Notes under the pieces: model-generated
The model's input: the letters and a program-made list of their open reading frames with translations, nothing else
What the model was told of the DNA's origin: nothing
The model's database searches: none
Assembly: GCA_964533735.1 (NCBI GenBank)
Contig: CAZHMD010000003.1
Span: 62,001 to 126,000, forward strand
Direction: 5' to 3'
Source: UBA6107 sp964533735
GTDB taxonomy: Bacteria > Chloroflexota > Anaerolineae > Anaerolineales > Anaerolineaceae
Length of the DNA: 64,000 nt
Part shown: in pieces, positions 8,679-17,488 of the stretch
Layout: the number at the start of each line of letters is the position of its first letter
Position numbering within the stretch: the stretch's first letter is position 1
Translations under genes and position numbers: made by a program

Positions 8679-9322
8679 TCCGGAACATCATTTGGGATGT
8701 GGATGGAACACTGTTCGATACCTACCCGGCCATCGTCGAGGCATTCCGGCAGGCGGTAAAAGATCTTGGTCATGATGCGCCAATCGAGGGCATCACTGCA
8801 GCGGCAAAGCAATCCTTAGGCTATTGTGCTGCTGACCTGGCGAACACGTACAAGTTGGATGAAAACCAAATCGGATTACGGTTTGAAGAGCATTACAGCC
8901 TCATGCGACCAGAGGATCAAGCCCCTTTTCCGGGTGTAATCGAGATTTGCAATGCCATTTGCTCGCGGGGCGGGAGAAACGTGATCATCACCCACCGGGG
9001 AAACCTAGGCGTAAATGAATTACTCACTACTCACCAGATGAGCGACCTGTTTTCGGGTCAGATCACGCGCGACGATGGGTATCCGAAGAAACCCGATCCA
9101 GCGGCGTTCACTGCCATGCTGGAACGATTTCAATTGAATCCCAAAGAAACCATGACGGTTGGCGATCGCGATATCGATATCCTTGCGGGTCAGGCTGCGG
9201 GCATTTTCTCGTGTTTTTTTGGGACTGATGCCGGTAAATCCAAACCGGATTTTATCTTCACGCGATACGATGAGTTGTACGCATTCCTCTTGAACCACAA
9301 TACAAAGGCGAATTTGCTGTAG
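8675..9322 (+). CDS. HAD-superfamily phosphatase (phosphoglycolate phosphatase-like)
   Basis: This is a cytoplasmic hydrolase of 215 residues. HAD motif I is DVDGTLFDT (residues 8-16), motif II lies in VIITHRG, motif III lysine in YPKKPDP and motif IV in TVGDRDIDILAGQAAG. A helical cap domain sits between motifs I and II, so this is a subfamily I enzyme acting on small phosphorylated metabolites. The exact substrate is not evident. The ATG overlaps the stop of the upstream DUF998 gene. The end of the gene is 197 bp before the ECF sigma gene. Confidence 0.85.
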   Translation: MIRNIIWDVDGTLFDTYPAIVEAFRQAVKDLGHDAPIEGITAAAKQSLGYCAADLANTYKLDENQIGLRFEEHYSLMRPEDQAPFPGVIEICNAICSRGGRNVIITHRGNLGVNELLTTHQMSDLFSGQITRDDGYPKKPDPAAFTAMLERFQLNPKETMTVGDRDIDILAGQAAGIFSCFFGTDAGKSKPDFIFTRYDELYAFLLNHNTKANLL

Positions 9323-9457
9323 TAATTCAGCGGCTTGATTTCCATATCGAAAATCCCGGGGGATGGAATGAGCCCGAAAACACACATAAAACAGACCTCC
9401 GGTTAATCATGCAAAGGATAGGCAAAACCTGATGCCAAAAGAAATCCATAAAAACCG

Positions 9458-9487
9458 CCAACCTTTTATCCGCTCGGGCTGTATATA
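9458..9487 (+). promoter_or_regulatory. Candidate ECF-type promoter of sigma/anti-sigma module 1
   Basis: CCAACCTTTT at 9458-9467 contains an AAC-type -35 element, with TGTATATA 16 bp after AACC as -10. The same CCAACCTTTT occurs 63 bp before the start of the paralogous sigma gene at 22621; here it is 62 bp before the start. This suggests autoregulation. Confidence 0.5.
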
Positions 9488-9519
9488 TTACATGAGATCT
9501 CAAGCAACTGGATCATTTC

Positions 9520-10074
9520 ATGGATGATTCACAAGCCGTAAGCCGTATGAAAAAAGGTGATATCGGCGGGTTGGAAACCCTAATCGCCCGTTACCAGGAG
9601 AGAGCGTTTCGGACGGCTCTACTTATCCTGCATGATGACGCATTGGCAGAAGATGTGGTTCAAGATACATTTTTGCGCATCTTCCAACGCATCCGTCATT
9701 TTGATGAGGAACAGTCAATCGAACCTTATTTAATGCGCAGCGTAACGCATGCTGCCTTAAATACAGCCGAAAAGGAATCAAGGCATATCGTTCTTGACGA
9801 AGACACAGAGCCTTTGATTCTGGAAAGACTTTTAGATAAGGCTGCGACCACCGAAGACCTGGCAGAGTACGCCAATTTGAAAAAGGAAATTTATGCTGCA
9901 TTGGCAAAACTTAAGCCTCGAGAACGAACGGTGATCGTCCAACGTTACTACCTGGAAATGAGCGAAAAAGAAATGGCAGTTGAGCATTCAGTGGCACCAG
10001 GAACGGTGAAGTGGTTATTGAATAAGGCGCGGATGCATTTGCGCACATTCATAATCCCGGAGAGTGAAAAATGA
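9520..10074 (+). CDS. ECF-type RNA polymerase sigma factor
   Basis: This is a 184-residue sigma-70 family protein with regions 2 and 4 only. Region 2 contains LAEDVVQDTFLRIFQRI (about residues 44-60). Region 4 contains the HTH YYLEMSEKEM...VAPGTVKWLLNKARMHLR (about 145-178). It is clearly paralogous to the protein at 22064-22621; both begin MDD.QAV and share RYYLEMSEKEM. Its gene overlaps the downstream membrane-anchored partner by 4 bp, the usual layout of a sigma factor with its anti-sigma factor. The expected role is activation of genes on an envelope or environmental signal. Confidence 0.9.
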   Translation: MDDSQAVSRMKKGDIGGLETLIARYQERAFRTALLILHDDALAEDVVQDTFLRIFQRIRHFDEEQSIEPYLMRSVTHAALNTAEKESRHIVLDEDTEPLILERLLDKAATTEDLAEYANLKKEIYAALAKLKPRERTVIVQRYYLEMSEKEMAVEHSVAPGTVKWLLNKARMHLRTFIIPESEK

Positions 10075-12341
10075 TGAAATCCAGAACTTCCAGCCAAATT
10101 TTGGATGAGATTGCCCAACAGCAGACCCGAATCGATGTCAACCTTTCTTCAAGCATATTAGCCAAAGTAAGAAAGGAAAAGACAAGAACAATGAAAACGA
10201 AATTTGTATTTTCAGGAGTTTTAACTTTAGTGGTCATACTCGCGATCATGTTCTCCATCCCGAGTGTTGCCACAGCTATGAAACGTTTGTTAGGATTCGT
10301 CCCCGGAGCAGGTGTAGTTGAGAATGATGACTCCTTGCGGGTGATCACCGAGACTGTTCAAATCAAACAGGATGGTATAAAAATCTCCGTCCTCAAGGGC
10401 GTGGCAGATTCTCAAAAAACGATCATCGTATACCAGGTTGAAAATCTACCGGTTATGCCGGCTTCAACTGAACAGCAAACGACAGATATTTGCCGCAAGC
10501 AGCCTGAATTGCAGTTGCCAGATGGCAGCATGTTAGAAGGAAAAGTTGATACCGGAGATTTCTGGGTCAGTGGTTACAGCAGGCGCGTCATTTATGGGGC
10601 GCTGCCAGTTGAAATCGATACAGCCAAGCTTGTGTTTACATGCCTGGACCTGAGCTTCGCTTCACCTGGCTGGAGCCCTTTGGAACTCACCCTCAATTTT
10701 AATGAGGCTACCGCAGAAGACAAGGTGTTTACACTGGTTGACCTGCCAGCACCATTGCCAGCCCCAACGCAAAACACCACAGAGAATGAATCTGCTCAAA
10801 GCGATTTCCGACTGGTTGTAAATCAATACGCGCAGGTGTATAACGATGTGGCTCTCTTTGGAGTTCTGGAGTCGCTCTCAGGAAAGAACAGGATCGAATA
10901 CATTGAAGACAATGCCATTCACCTGATCGACGCAAGCGGAAAAGAAATCCCACTGGTTTATGATCCAACGCTTACAAACCCGCTGGATAAAATCCCGAAT
11001 GAGGCATCCCTTCGATGGGCGTACCTGACTGCTGGAGCGTATTCAGGAGGGAAGGCAACTTTGACTGTTGATTCAATCTGGGTGAGGTATAGTGAACCTG
11101 CGCTTGTGACATTCGACGCCGGAGAAGACCCACAACCGGGGCAAAAATTCGACATCAATCAAACCGTGCTTGTAGCGGATCGCGAAATTGTGATCCAAAG
11201 CGCTGAAATCAACGCAAAAGGTAATGGACTGTCCTTTGTAGTGAGCAAACCAGATGATGTAAGCTACGTGGATCTGATGGATCTGGAACACCCATTGGCA
11301 GGTGGTGGAGGCGGACCGGACGATTATGGATTCACGTATTTAGACGGAATACCATCAGGTAAGATCAATGTGACGCTGAACGGCCTGTCAATTGACGTAC
11401 AAGGACCCTGGAGCGTAAGTGTCGAGCTGCCGGCTCAAACAAGCAGCAGCGCTCCAACTGAGCTGCCGCCCGCCTGCCTGACCAAATCAACGTGGCAACA
11501 GGCACTCGCGAATCCTGCAGCACTACCGGAAGGGTTAACTGGAAAACTGGCGTTGTCAAATCCTTTAGCTCCAGATTACTACTACCATGTAATGACGGTT
11601 AACGTGGATGGCTCAGGCTATCAAGACCTTGGATTGGGAGAAGGAATATCAGTTTCTCCTGACAACCACCATGCTGTTTACAACGGCGACAACGGACTGC
11701 AACTGATGGACCTGGAAACAAAATCCATCACAGTGCTGACAAATACGTGGAAGAACGATCGCGGTGCGATCTGGTCACCTGACGGGACAAAAATTGCCTT
11801 TACACGCGGACCCGCTTCCGGATTGATCGGGGCACCAGGACCTTACAGCATATACATTTCAAATCCGGATGGATCACAACAAACTGCTATTGTGGATAAT
11901 GGAGATGCGAATACAGTAATGGCATGGCATCCTGATGGAGATGCACTGGTGTTTACGGCTTCCGGACAAAATGGCTCGATGGTGAAGAGCATCAATCTTA
12001 CAACGGGAGAGGTCACGGATCATTTTGAGACCAACTACTCCAATTCAAGTATTGCCTTATCCCCTGACGGTGAAAAAGCAGCCTTTGAAGAAATGCTCCC
12101 CGGTGACCATTATGGCATCTTTACTGAGAACCTGGATGGGTCTAACAAGAAATTGATCGTGGATGGCGCGCCGATCGTGGTTACCCGCCCATTCTGGAGT
12201 CTGGATGGCAAGTGGTTAGCCGTGAGTGTTCATGACGAGAATCTCAAGATAATACCAATGCTGGCACTTATCGAAGTTGACACTTGCCAGATAATTCCTT
12301 TGAAAACCATCTCCGGGTACGTTGGAAGCTGGAACCCGTAG
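10071..12341 (+). CDS. Membrane-anchored anti-sigma factor fused to a TolB-like beta-propeller
   Basis: This is a 756-residue single-pass protein. A short cytoplasmic part (about 1-42) would bind the sigma factor. One TM segment follows (about 44-66), then an extracytoplasmic region like DUF4179 proteins (LGFVPGAG motif at about 76, DPQPGQ at about 350, poly-Gly and QGPW at about 405-445). From about residue 465 there is an added domain with PD40-type blades: SPDNHHAVYNG, SPDGTKIAFTRG, HPDGDALVFT, SPDGEKAAFEE. The paralogue at 20643-22067 has the first part but no propeller. The propeller may sense a ligand or surface state. ATG overlaps the sigma gene stop. Confidence 0.8.
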   Translation: MMKSRTSSQILDEIAQQQTRIDVNLSSSILAKVRKEKTRTMKTKFVFSGVLTLVVILAIMFSIPSVATAMKRLLGFVPGAGVVENDDSLRVITETVQIKQDGIKISVLKGVADSQKTIIVYQVENLPVMPASTEQQTTDICRKQPELQLPDGSMLEGKVDTGDFWVSGYSRRVIYGALPVEIDTAKLVFTCLDLSFASPGWSPLELTLNFNEATAEDKVFTLVDLPAPLPAPTQNTTENESAQSDFRLVVNQYAQVYNDVALFGVLESLSGKNRIEYIEDNAIHLIDASGKEIPLVYDPTLTNPLDKIPNEASLRWAYLTAGAYSGGKATLTVDSIWVRYSEPALVTFDAGEDPQPGQKFDINQTVLVADREIVIQSAEINAKGNGLSFVVSKPDDVSYVDLMDLEHPLAGGGGGPDDYGFTYLDGIPSGKINVTLNGLSIDVQGPWSVSVELPAQTSSSAPTELPPACLTKSTWQQALANPAALPEGLTGKLALSNPLAPDYYYHVMTVNVDGSGYQDLGLGEGISVSPDNHHAVYNGDNGLQLMDLETKSITVLTNTWKNDRGAIWSPDGTKIAFTRGPASGLIGAPGPYSIYISNPDGSQQTAIVDNGDANTVMAWHPDGDALVFTASGQNGSMVKSINLTTGEVTDHFETNYSNSSIALSPDGEKAAFEEMLPGDHYGIFTENLDGSNKKLIVDGAPIVVTRPFWSLDGKWLAVSVHDENLKIIPMLALIEVDTCQIIPLKTISGYVGSWNP

Positions 12342-12356
12342 AATCGTAGTTCGCTA

Positions 12357-12392
12357 AAAAAAAGGGGGAGGATTAAACCTCCTCCTTTTTTT
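12357..12392 (+). terminator. Rho-independent terminator of sigma/anti-sigma module 1
   Basis: An A-rich arm ending GGGGGAGG pairs with CCTCCTCC around the loop ATTAAA, with one mismatch. It runs straight into seven T residues, 15 bp after the stop codon. Confidence 0.85.
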
Positions 12393-12558
12393 ATTGGCGA
12401 TGTTAAGGGTGCATTACATTTTTATCGTTTTCCAATTGGTCATTTTAAAACAAATCACCCAATATAGAATTTGATTATTGATATATGATTATGTATATTG
12501 TAGATGTAATTGTATTTTTCGTGATCCATTCTTTATGTATTGTTACAACCACCGGGCA

Positions 12559-15288
12559 ATGGAAAAAGTTAATACTCTCATTCAAACTAAATTACACCAA
12601 CCTTTCACCTCACAAAAACTGGTGCCCCGTCCACGTCTGCAAACACGGATCGCAGAGGGACTTAGCCTTAATCCCCTCACACTGGTTATTGCTCCGGCTG
12701 GGTTTGGTAAAACAACTCTGGTCGCCGCCAGTTTGGCTGACTGCACTACTAATGCAGCCTGGTTCTCGATTGAACGCGAAGATAACCAGGTCGGGCGATT
12801 CCTGGCTTACCTTATTGCCGCCTTACAAGGTGCTGACAAGCGGATCGGCAACGAAGCTGCGCAAATAATCGCAGGCATGCACCAGGTTGTGACGGAGACC
12901 GTGCTGACCAGCCTTGTCAATGACATGGATCGCCTGAACCAGGAGATTGTACTGGTACTGGATGATTTTCAATATATATCCAACCAAGGCGTGCTATCGG
13001 CAATAGCTTTTCTGCTAGATCATTGTCCACGTACCTTCCACCTGTTGATCGCCACGCGTTCAGATCCTCTCCTCCCACTATCCAAACTGAGGGCTCGCGG
13101 GCAGCTGGTGGAACTGAGGGCTGCTGATCTGCGCTTTAGCGGGGACGAAGCCATTCGATTCCTGAACGATGTGATGGGCCTCCAACTAGAAGAAAGAGCG
13201 GTGGAAATTCTCGAAGAAAGGACTGAGGGCTGGGTTGCCGGTTTACAAATGGCGGCACTCTCAATGCGAGACCGTGAAGATGTGCGCGGGTTTATCGCAG
13301 GATTCTCAGGGACAAACCGGCATATTCTCGACTTTTTATTGGAAGAGATCATGGCTGGTCAATCACCAGAAATGCAGCACTTTCTTTTGTATACATCGAT
13401 CCTGGATCGTTTAACGGCGCCCCTGTGCGATGCCATCCTGGCTAATGGCGAAGTGACCGAGCCATTCAGAAAAGACGAAATATCCACCTCTGAATCCTCC
13501 ATCCCTGGCAAATCCGATGCAGCACTCAGATACCTGGAGCGGGAAAACCTGTTCCTGATTTCGCTGGATGATGAGCGCGCCTGGTTCCGTTACCACCACC
13601 TGTTTACAGATCTACTTAGGGCAAAGTTACACCAGCTGAGCCCAGGTGTTATCCCCCACCTGCATTTTCGGGCTTCCGCATGGTTGGAAAAAAACGGGTT
13701 CATTACAGAAGCAATTCAACACCTGCTTGACGTCCAGGAGTATAAACATGCGGCGGATTTGATCGAGCGTTACGGACCGGGCTGCCTGGCAGAGAGTGAT
13801 CCTTCTGTATTTCAAATGGCAGAAGGTCTGCCACGTGTGATCCTCATTACGCGTCCGAAAATTGGTCTCTACCAGGCTTGGCTTCAAATTATTCAAGGAC
13901 ACATTAAAGAGGCTATCCCGCTTTTGACGGAAATTGCTGAAAATTTGACAAATTCAGATCCTGATACCGAGCAAAAGTGGATGCAGACAGTTATCTCCAC
14001 TGCCCTGGTATTTCTTGCCCCACCTTCAATCAACCCCAATGCCAATCCTCTTCCAAGCGAATCGCTGCTGGATGACATCCCTGCAAATGAGATGATCCTG
14101 CGGAATGCAGCAGATTTCCTCTACGGAATGGCACTGGCGAGGAAAGGACAACTTGAACGTGCGATCGATATTTCGATGAAGTGCATCGAGAGAGAAAGGT
14201 CGCAACAAGGTGAAATCGTAATCCCGACTTTAGCTTCATTCGTGACACGCATCCACCTGATCACCGGACGATTGAACACATGCGCCAGACTGTGCCATGA
14301 ATACCTGGATCCCATCAAGGAGAGAGGTATCCGTTTTGTTTATACATCCGGCAGTATGAAAATTGACCTTGGCGAAGTGATGTACGAATGGAACCGCCTG
14401 GAAGAGGCTGAGGAGTATATCCGGGAGGGGCTTAAAGGCAACGAACCATGGCAAAACATCATGACCGATGGTTTTGGTCTTACATCCCTGACGCGTGTGC
14501 TACTGGCAAAGGGCGATTATTCAGGCGCGATGCAGACTGTCGAGCAGCTGGAAGCCACCTTACGAAGCCGTGCTGTTCCGCGTGAATTTGAAGAAGATTT
14601 CCACACCCTGAGAGTACGAGTTCAGCTCGCCAGTGGAGATCTAAAAAGCGCCGGTGCCTGGGCAGATCAGATCCAACGCAGCATGGATTACGAAGCTAAT
14701 AAATGGAGGTATCCACTCACGCTGGCATGTATAGCCCTCACCCGACACAGGTATGAGGATGTCGAGAAAATCCTTTCGGGGATGAGCCCCATGATCTCAT
14801 GCCGCAGCCGAATAAGCAGGCAAATTGAAGGCAAATTGTTGCAGGCAGAAGCACTCCACGGGATGCAACGCCGATCAGAAGCGATTGCACTCCTCAACTC
14901 TGGTCTTGCGCTGGCTGAAGAGGAAGGGTACTTACGGGTCTTTCTTAATGCTGGCAAAGCGGTGCAGGCGCTTGTGACTGAATATTTGAAATCTGGTAAA
15001 GCAGATCACCGGCTTTTCGCTCAAGCAGTCTTGAATACGTTTGCCCCGACTCAGAATGGAGGGGCAGGTAAGTCTCCGGCAGCCGGGTTGATCGAACCAC
15101 TTTCCGATCGCGAGGTGGAAGTGCTCCAACTCATTGCACAGGGGCAAACCAATGAAGAGATTGCGCGGCAGTTGATTGTGGCAAGAGGGACTATAAAAGC
15201 CCACGCTGCGAGTATTTACCGTAAGCTCGATGTTGCCAACCGGACCGAGGCAGTAACACGCGCGCGCCAATTGGGACTCCTCGACTAG
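12559..15288 (+). CDS. MalT-like LuxR family transcriptional regulator 1 (STAND ATPase)
   Basis: This is a 909-residue signal-transduction ATPase with numerous domains. The N-terminal P-loop APAGFGKTT is at residues 45-53 and Walker B VLVLDDFQ at about 131-138. A winged-helix region follows, then a long TPR-like helical solenoid (about 370-820) that would bind the inducer. The C-terminal LuxR HTH (last 65 residues, LSDREVEVLQLIAQGQTNEEIARQ) binds DNA. MalT-type proteins oligomerise with ATP and inducer on direct repeats. The ATG at 12559 was chosen because conserved sequence starts there; the Cys-rich 27 codons upstream look like noise. Two transcription units with a shared repeat element follow immediately, so it probably controls them. 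Confidence 0.9.
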   Translation: MEKVNTLIQTKLHQPFTSQKLVPRPRLQTRIAEGLSLNPLTLVIAPAGFGKTTLVAASLADCTTNAAWFSIEREDNQVGRFLAYLIAALQGADKRIGNEAAQIIAGMHQVVTETVLTSLVNDMDRLNQEIVLVLDDFQYISNQGVLSAIAFLLDHCPRTFHLLIATRSDPLLPLSKLRARGQLVELRAADLRFSGDEAIRFLNDVMGLQLEERAVEILEERTEGWVAGLQMAALSMRDREDVRGFIAGFSGTNRHILDFLLEEIMAGQSPEMQHFLLYTSILDRLTAPLCDAILANGEVTEPFRKDEISTSESSIPGKSDAALRYLERENLFLISLDDERAWFRYHHLFTDLLRAKLHQLSPGVIPHLHFRASAWLEKNGFITEAIQHLLDVQEYKHAADLIERYGPGCLAESDPSVFQMAEGLPRVILITRPKIGLYQAWLQIIQGHIKEAIPLLTEIAENLTNSDPDTEQKWMQTVISTALVFLAPPSINPNANPLPSESLLDDIPANEMILRNAADFLYGMALARKGQLERAIDISMKCIERERSQQGEIVIPTLASFVTRIHLITGRLNTCARLCHEYLDPIKERGIRFVYTSGSMKIDLGEVMYEWNRLEEAEEYIREGLKGNEPWQNIMTDGFGLTSLTRVLLAKGDYSGAMQTVEQLEATLRSRAVPREFEEDFHTLRVRVQLASGDLKSAGAWADQIQRSMDYEANKWRYPLTLACIALTRHRYEDVEKILSGMSPMISCRSRISRQIEGKLLQAEALHGMQRRSEAIALLNSGLALAEEEGYLRVFLNAGKAVQALVTEYLKSGKADHRLFAQAVLNTFAPTQNGGAGKSPAAGLIEPLSDREVEVLQLIAQGQTNEEIARQLIVARGTIKAHAASIYRKLDVANRTEAVTRARQLGLLD

Positions 15289-15312
15289 TCCCTTTTTTCC
15301 CACTTCACTAAA

Positions 15313-15400
15313 CCCCAGCAAATAACCCCTTAATTCCCCATATGGCTGATGCAAGTTCAATTGCAACGCAGTAAATTAATATACGTAAATAATCAAGGGG
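15313..15400 (+). promoter_or_regulatory. Repeat-containing promoter element A (MalT-like cluster 1)
   Basis: CCCC motifs at 15313, 15326 and 15336 (spacing 13 and 10) lead into CATATGGCTGATGC, a 16-bp variable spacer, CAGTAAATTA and GTAAATAATCAAG. The same order, with the same spacing and no gaps, is found at 17150-17238. It lies between MalT-like regulator 1 and the hydrolase gene. CAGTAAATTA may contain the -10 region. Confidence 0.65.
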
Positions 15401-15536
15401 AATCGTTTCCATAAGCTGGAATTTAAACATAAGTCCTCTGGATTCGGACAGTTCTGAAAATTTGAAGACTTGAATTTGGCACAACCATGTGAGATAAATC
15501 TATGTTTTTATATGAATTAATTATGAGGAGGAAATG

Positions 15537-17009
15537 ATGTTGAAGAGAAGCAAGAAATTTGCTGTTTTGTTTTTGGTTTTTGCGGTTCTGCTGGCCGCTT
15601 GTACAAAACCAGTCCCAAAAAGGCCAGAAATCACACTGACGCCATGCAAATTAGGGATCACACAGGCACTATGTGGAACCCTGCGGGTTTATGAGAATCG
15701 CGACGCACAACGCGGGCGGAAGATCGATATCCGCGTGGCGGTGATAAAAGCGAAGAGCCCGAACCCTGCTCCGGATCCGATCTTCTACCTGGCAGGCGGT
15801 CCAGGAGGGTCAGCAGTAGAAGATGGCATGAGACAACAGTTTTCCAGTGCCTTAAGTTACACACATGACATAGTCTTTATGGACCAACGCGGTACAGGCG
15901 AGTCGAATCCTGAGACCGTTTCACAGGGTTTTCCAGATTTTCAAGGATTAACTGCCGAGCAAATTGATGCCAATATCAAAGACAGAGCCTGGGAATACAA
16001 GGTGTTAAAGCTAGTCACGATGGACACGCGATATTACAGCACATCCATGGCGATGGATGATCTTGATGATGTGCGGGAAGCGCTTGGTTATGACAAAATA
16101 AACCTGGTGGGTTATTCCTATGGAGCGACCGCAGCCCAATATTATCTGCGGCAGCATGAGGAGCATGTGCGCACGGTGACACTTGGTTGCGGTTCCCTGC
16201 TGGATATACCCGTGTTCGAGTTATGGGCGCACAACGGTCAGCGGGCAATGGACCTCATTTTCGATCGATGTTTGGCTGATCCTGCATGCCAGATTGCCTT
16301 TCCGAACCTGCGGGAAGAATTCACGGGTTTATTAACCCGAATAGCATCATCCCCGGCCATTGTGAGCTTTACCTACCCGGGAAATCAACAACCCGACCGG
16401 GTTACATTTACACCTGACTATTTTGCGGCTTTCCTGAGACACATGACAACCGATGCGAAAAATGATCCTTTTATCCCAAGACTCATTCACCAGGCGTACC
16501 AGGAGAATGATTGGTCGGGATTTGCCCAGTATTTGGCGGATGGGTATGGACCTCAATGGTGGGGAAACCTGGCAATGGAACACACCATCCGCTGCAGTGA
16601 AAAGTGGGCAGCATTTGACCCTGCCGAAGTGGCTGAAAACAGTGAAGGCAGTTACCTTGCAGGATGGGATATCAGCCTTGCTCAACATCAAGCCTATTCC
16701 TGCAGCTTTACTCCTGAAGGTGTGGCACCGGAAGATGCAACTCAACAACCAGGTTCAAACGTACCAGTTCTCATCCTTAACGGCGAACTGGATCCAATAG
16801 ATCCCCCGGAAAATATGGCAGGCGCGAACGAATTGTGGCCAAACAGCCTTTCCCTGATAGGGACGCATCAAAGTCACAGTATATCGAATATGGATCAAAT
16901 CATGTGCTGGTTTTCAATCCTGGATCCGTTCATCGACAGCGGTTCCGTGGAGGGGCTTGACACCTCTTGTATGAAGGAACTCCAGGCACCACCGTTTGAC
17001 ACCCATTGA
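15537..17009 (+). CDS. Secreted alpha/beta hydrolase, TAP-like peptidase lipoprotein
   Basis: This is a 490-residue lipoprotein. The signal sequence ends in LLAAC, with lipidation at about Cys22. The body is an alpha/beta hydrolase: oxyanion loop YLAGGPGGSAV, nucleophile elbow GYSYGA (Ser about 194), acid in NGELDPIDPP and His in THQSHS near the end. The domain order matches TAP/prolyl-aminopeptidase-type hydrolases, which release N-terminal residues from peptides. Substrate is not determined. The second of two adjacent ATGs (15537) was chosen because it is 5 bases from the GGAGG core. The gene follows MalT-like regulator 1 and has promoter element A; a terminator follows, so it is a single-gene unit. 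Confidence 0.85.
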   Translation: MLKRSKKFAVLFLVFAVLLAACTKPVPKRPEITLTPCKLGITQALCGTLRVYENRDAQRGRKIDIRVAVIKAKSPNPAPDPIFYLAGGPGGSAVEDGMRQQFSSALSYTHDIVFMDQRGTGESNPETVSQGFPDFQGLTAEQIDANIKDRAWEYKVLKLVTMDTRYYSTSMAMDDLDDVREALGYDKINLVGYSYGATAAQYYLRQHEEHVRTVTLGCGSLLDIPVFELWAHNGQRAMDLIFDRCLADPACQIAFPNLREEFTGLLTRIASSPAIVSFTYPGNQQPDRVTFTPDYFAAFLRHMTTDAKNDPFIPRLIHQAYQENDWSGFAQYLADGYGPQWWGNLAMEHTIRCSEKWAAFDPAEVAENSEGSYLAGWDISLAQHQAYSCSFTPEGVAPEDATQQPGSNVPVLILNGELDPIDPPENMAGANELWPNSLSLIGTHQSHSISNMDQIMCWFSILDPFIDSGSVEGLDTSCMKELQAPPFDTH

Positions 17010-17028
17010 TTGATTAACCATTCATGAC

Positions 17029-17064
17029 AAATGAGCCCCCCGCCGCAGCGAGGGGCTCATTTTA
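17029..17064 (+). terminator. Rho-independent terminator after the hydrolase gene
   Basis: AAATGAGCCCC pairs perfectly with GGGGCTCATTT around a 12-nt loop and is followed by more T residues. Confidence 0.9.
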
Positions 17065-17127
17065 TCTGCAGAAAAAAGACTTTTCAATTACCCCATGATG
17101 GTTACAACTCCGGGTGTTGCCAGCTAA

Positions 17128-17238
17128 CCCTTTACCCCTGTGGAAATAACCCCTGTATATAACCCCTTAATTCCCCATCTGGCTGATGCGAGGCTGTTTG
17201 ATCAGCAGTAAATTAGTGACAGTAAATAAACAAGAGGG
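17128..17238 (+). promoter_or_regulatory. Repeat-containing promoter element B (MalT-like cluster 1)
   Basis: CCCC motifs occur at 17135, 17150, 17163 and 17173 (spacing 15, 13, 10), with an extra CCC at 17128. They are followed by CATCTGGCTGATGC, a 16-bp spacer, CAGTAAATTA and AGTAAATAAACAAG. The last 80 bp align without gaps to element A at 15321-15400; the 16-bp spacer is the diverged part. The element ends at the ribosome binding site of the small-protein gene. Confidence 0.65.
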
Positions 17239-17244
17239 ATGCTT

Positions 17245-17484
17245 ATGCCAGAATATTACGAAATTAGAATCATGGGTCGTTTGGATGCGCACTGGTCTGA
17301 ATGGTTTTCGGACTTAAAGTTGACGCACTTGGAGGAGAACGAGACCCTGCTCGCAGGTCTCTTGCCCGACCAGGCGGCACTCCACAGCCTACTCGAACGG
17401 ATCCGCGATCTCAATTTAACTTTGATTTCAGTAAACTGTACCATCCCCCCCACCCACTCACCTGATAAAGAACAGAAAGGATAA
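17245..17484 (+). CDS. Small conserved protein with DQAALHGLL-type motif, function unknown
   Basis: This is a 79-residue soluble protein with the pattern YEIRIMGRLD..WSEWF, then PDQAALHSLLERIRDLNLTLISV. It is paralogous to the protein at 31445-31729, which shares RIKGQLD..WTDWF and VDQAALHGLLKKIRDLGLTLIS. I recognise the family as a frequent hypothetical protein of Chloroflexota and actinobacteria; no function is known to me. A predicted beta-strand/helix pattern suggests a small alpha-beta fold. The start at 17245 was chosen because AAGAGGG is 6 bases upstream; an ATG two codons earlier would abut it. It is the first gene of the unit behind promoter element B. Confidence 0.75.
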   Translation: MPEYYEIRIMGRLDAHWSEWFSDLKLTHLEENETLLAGLLPDQAALHSLLERIRDLNLTLISVNCTIPPTHSPDKEQKG

Positions 17485-17488
17485 TGAA

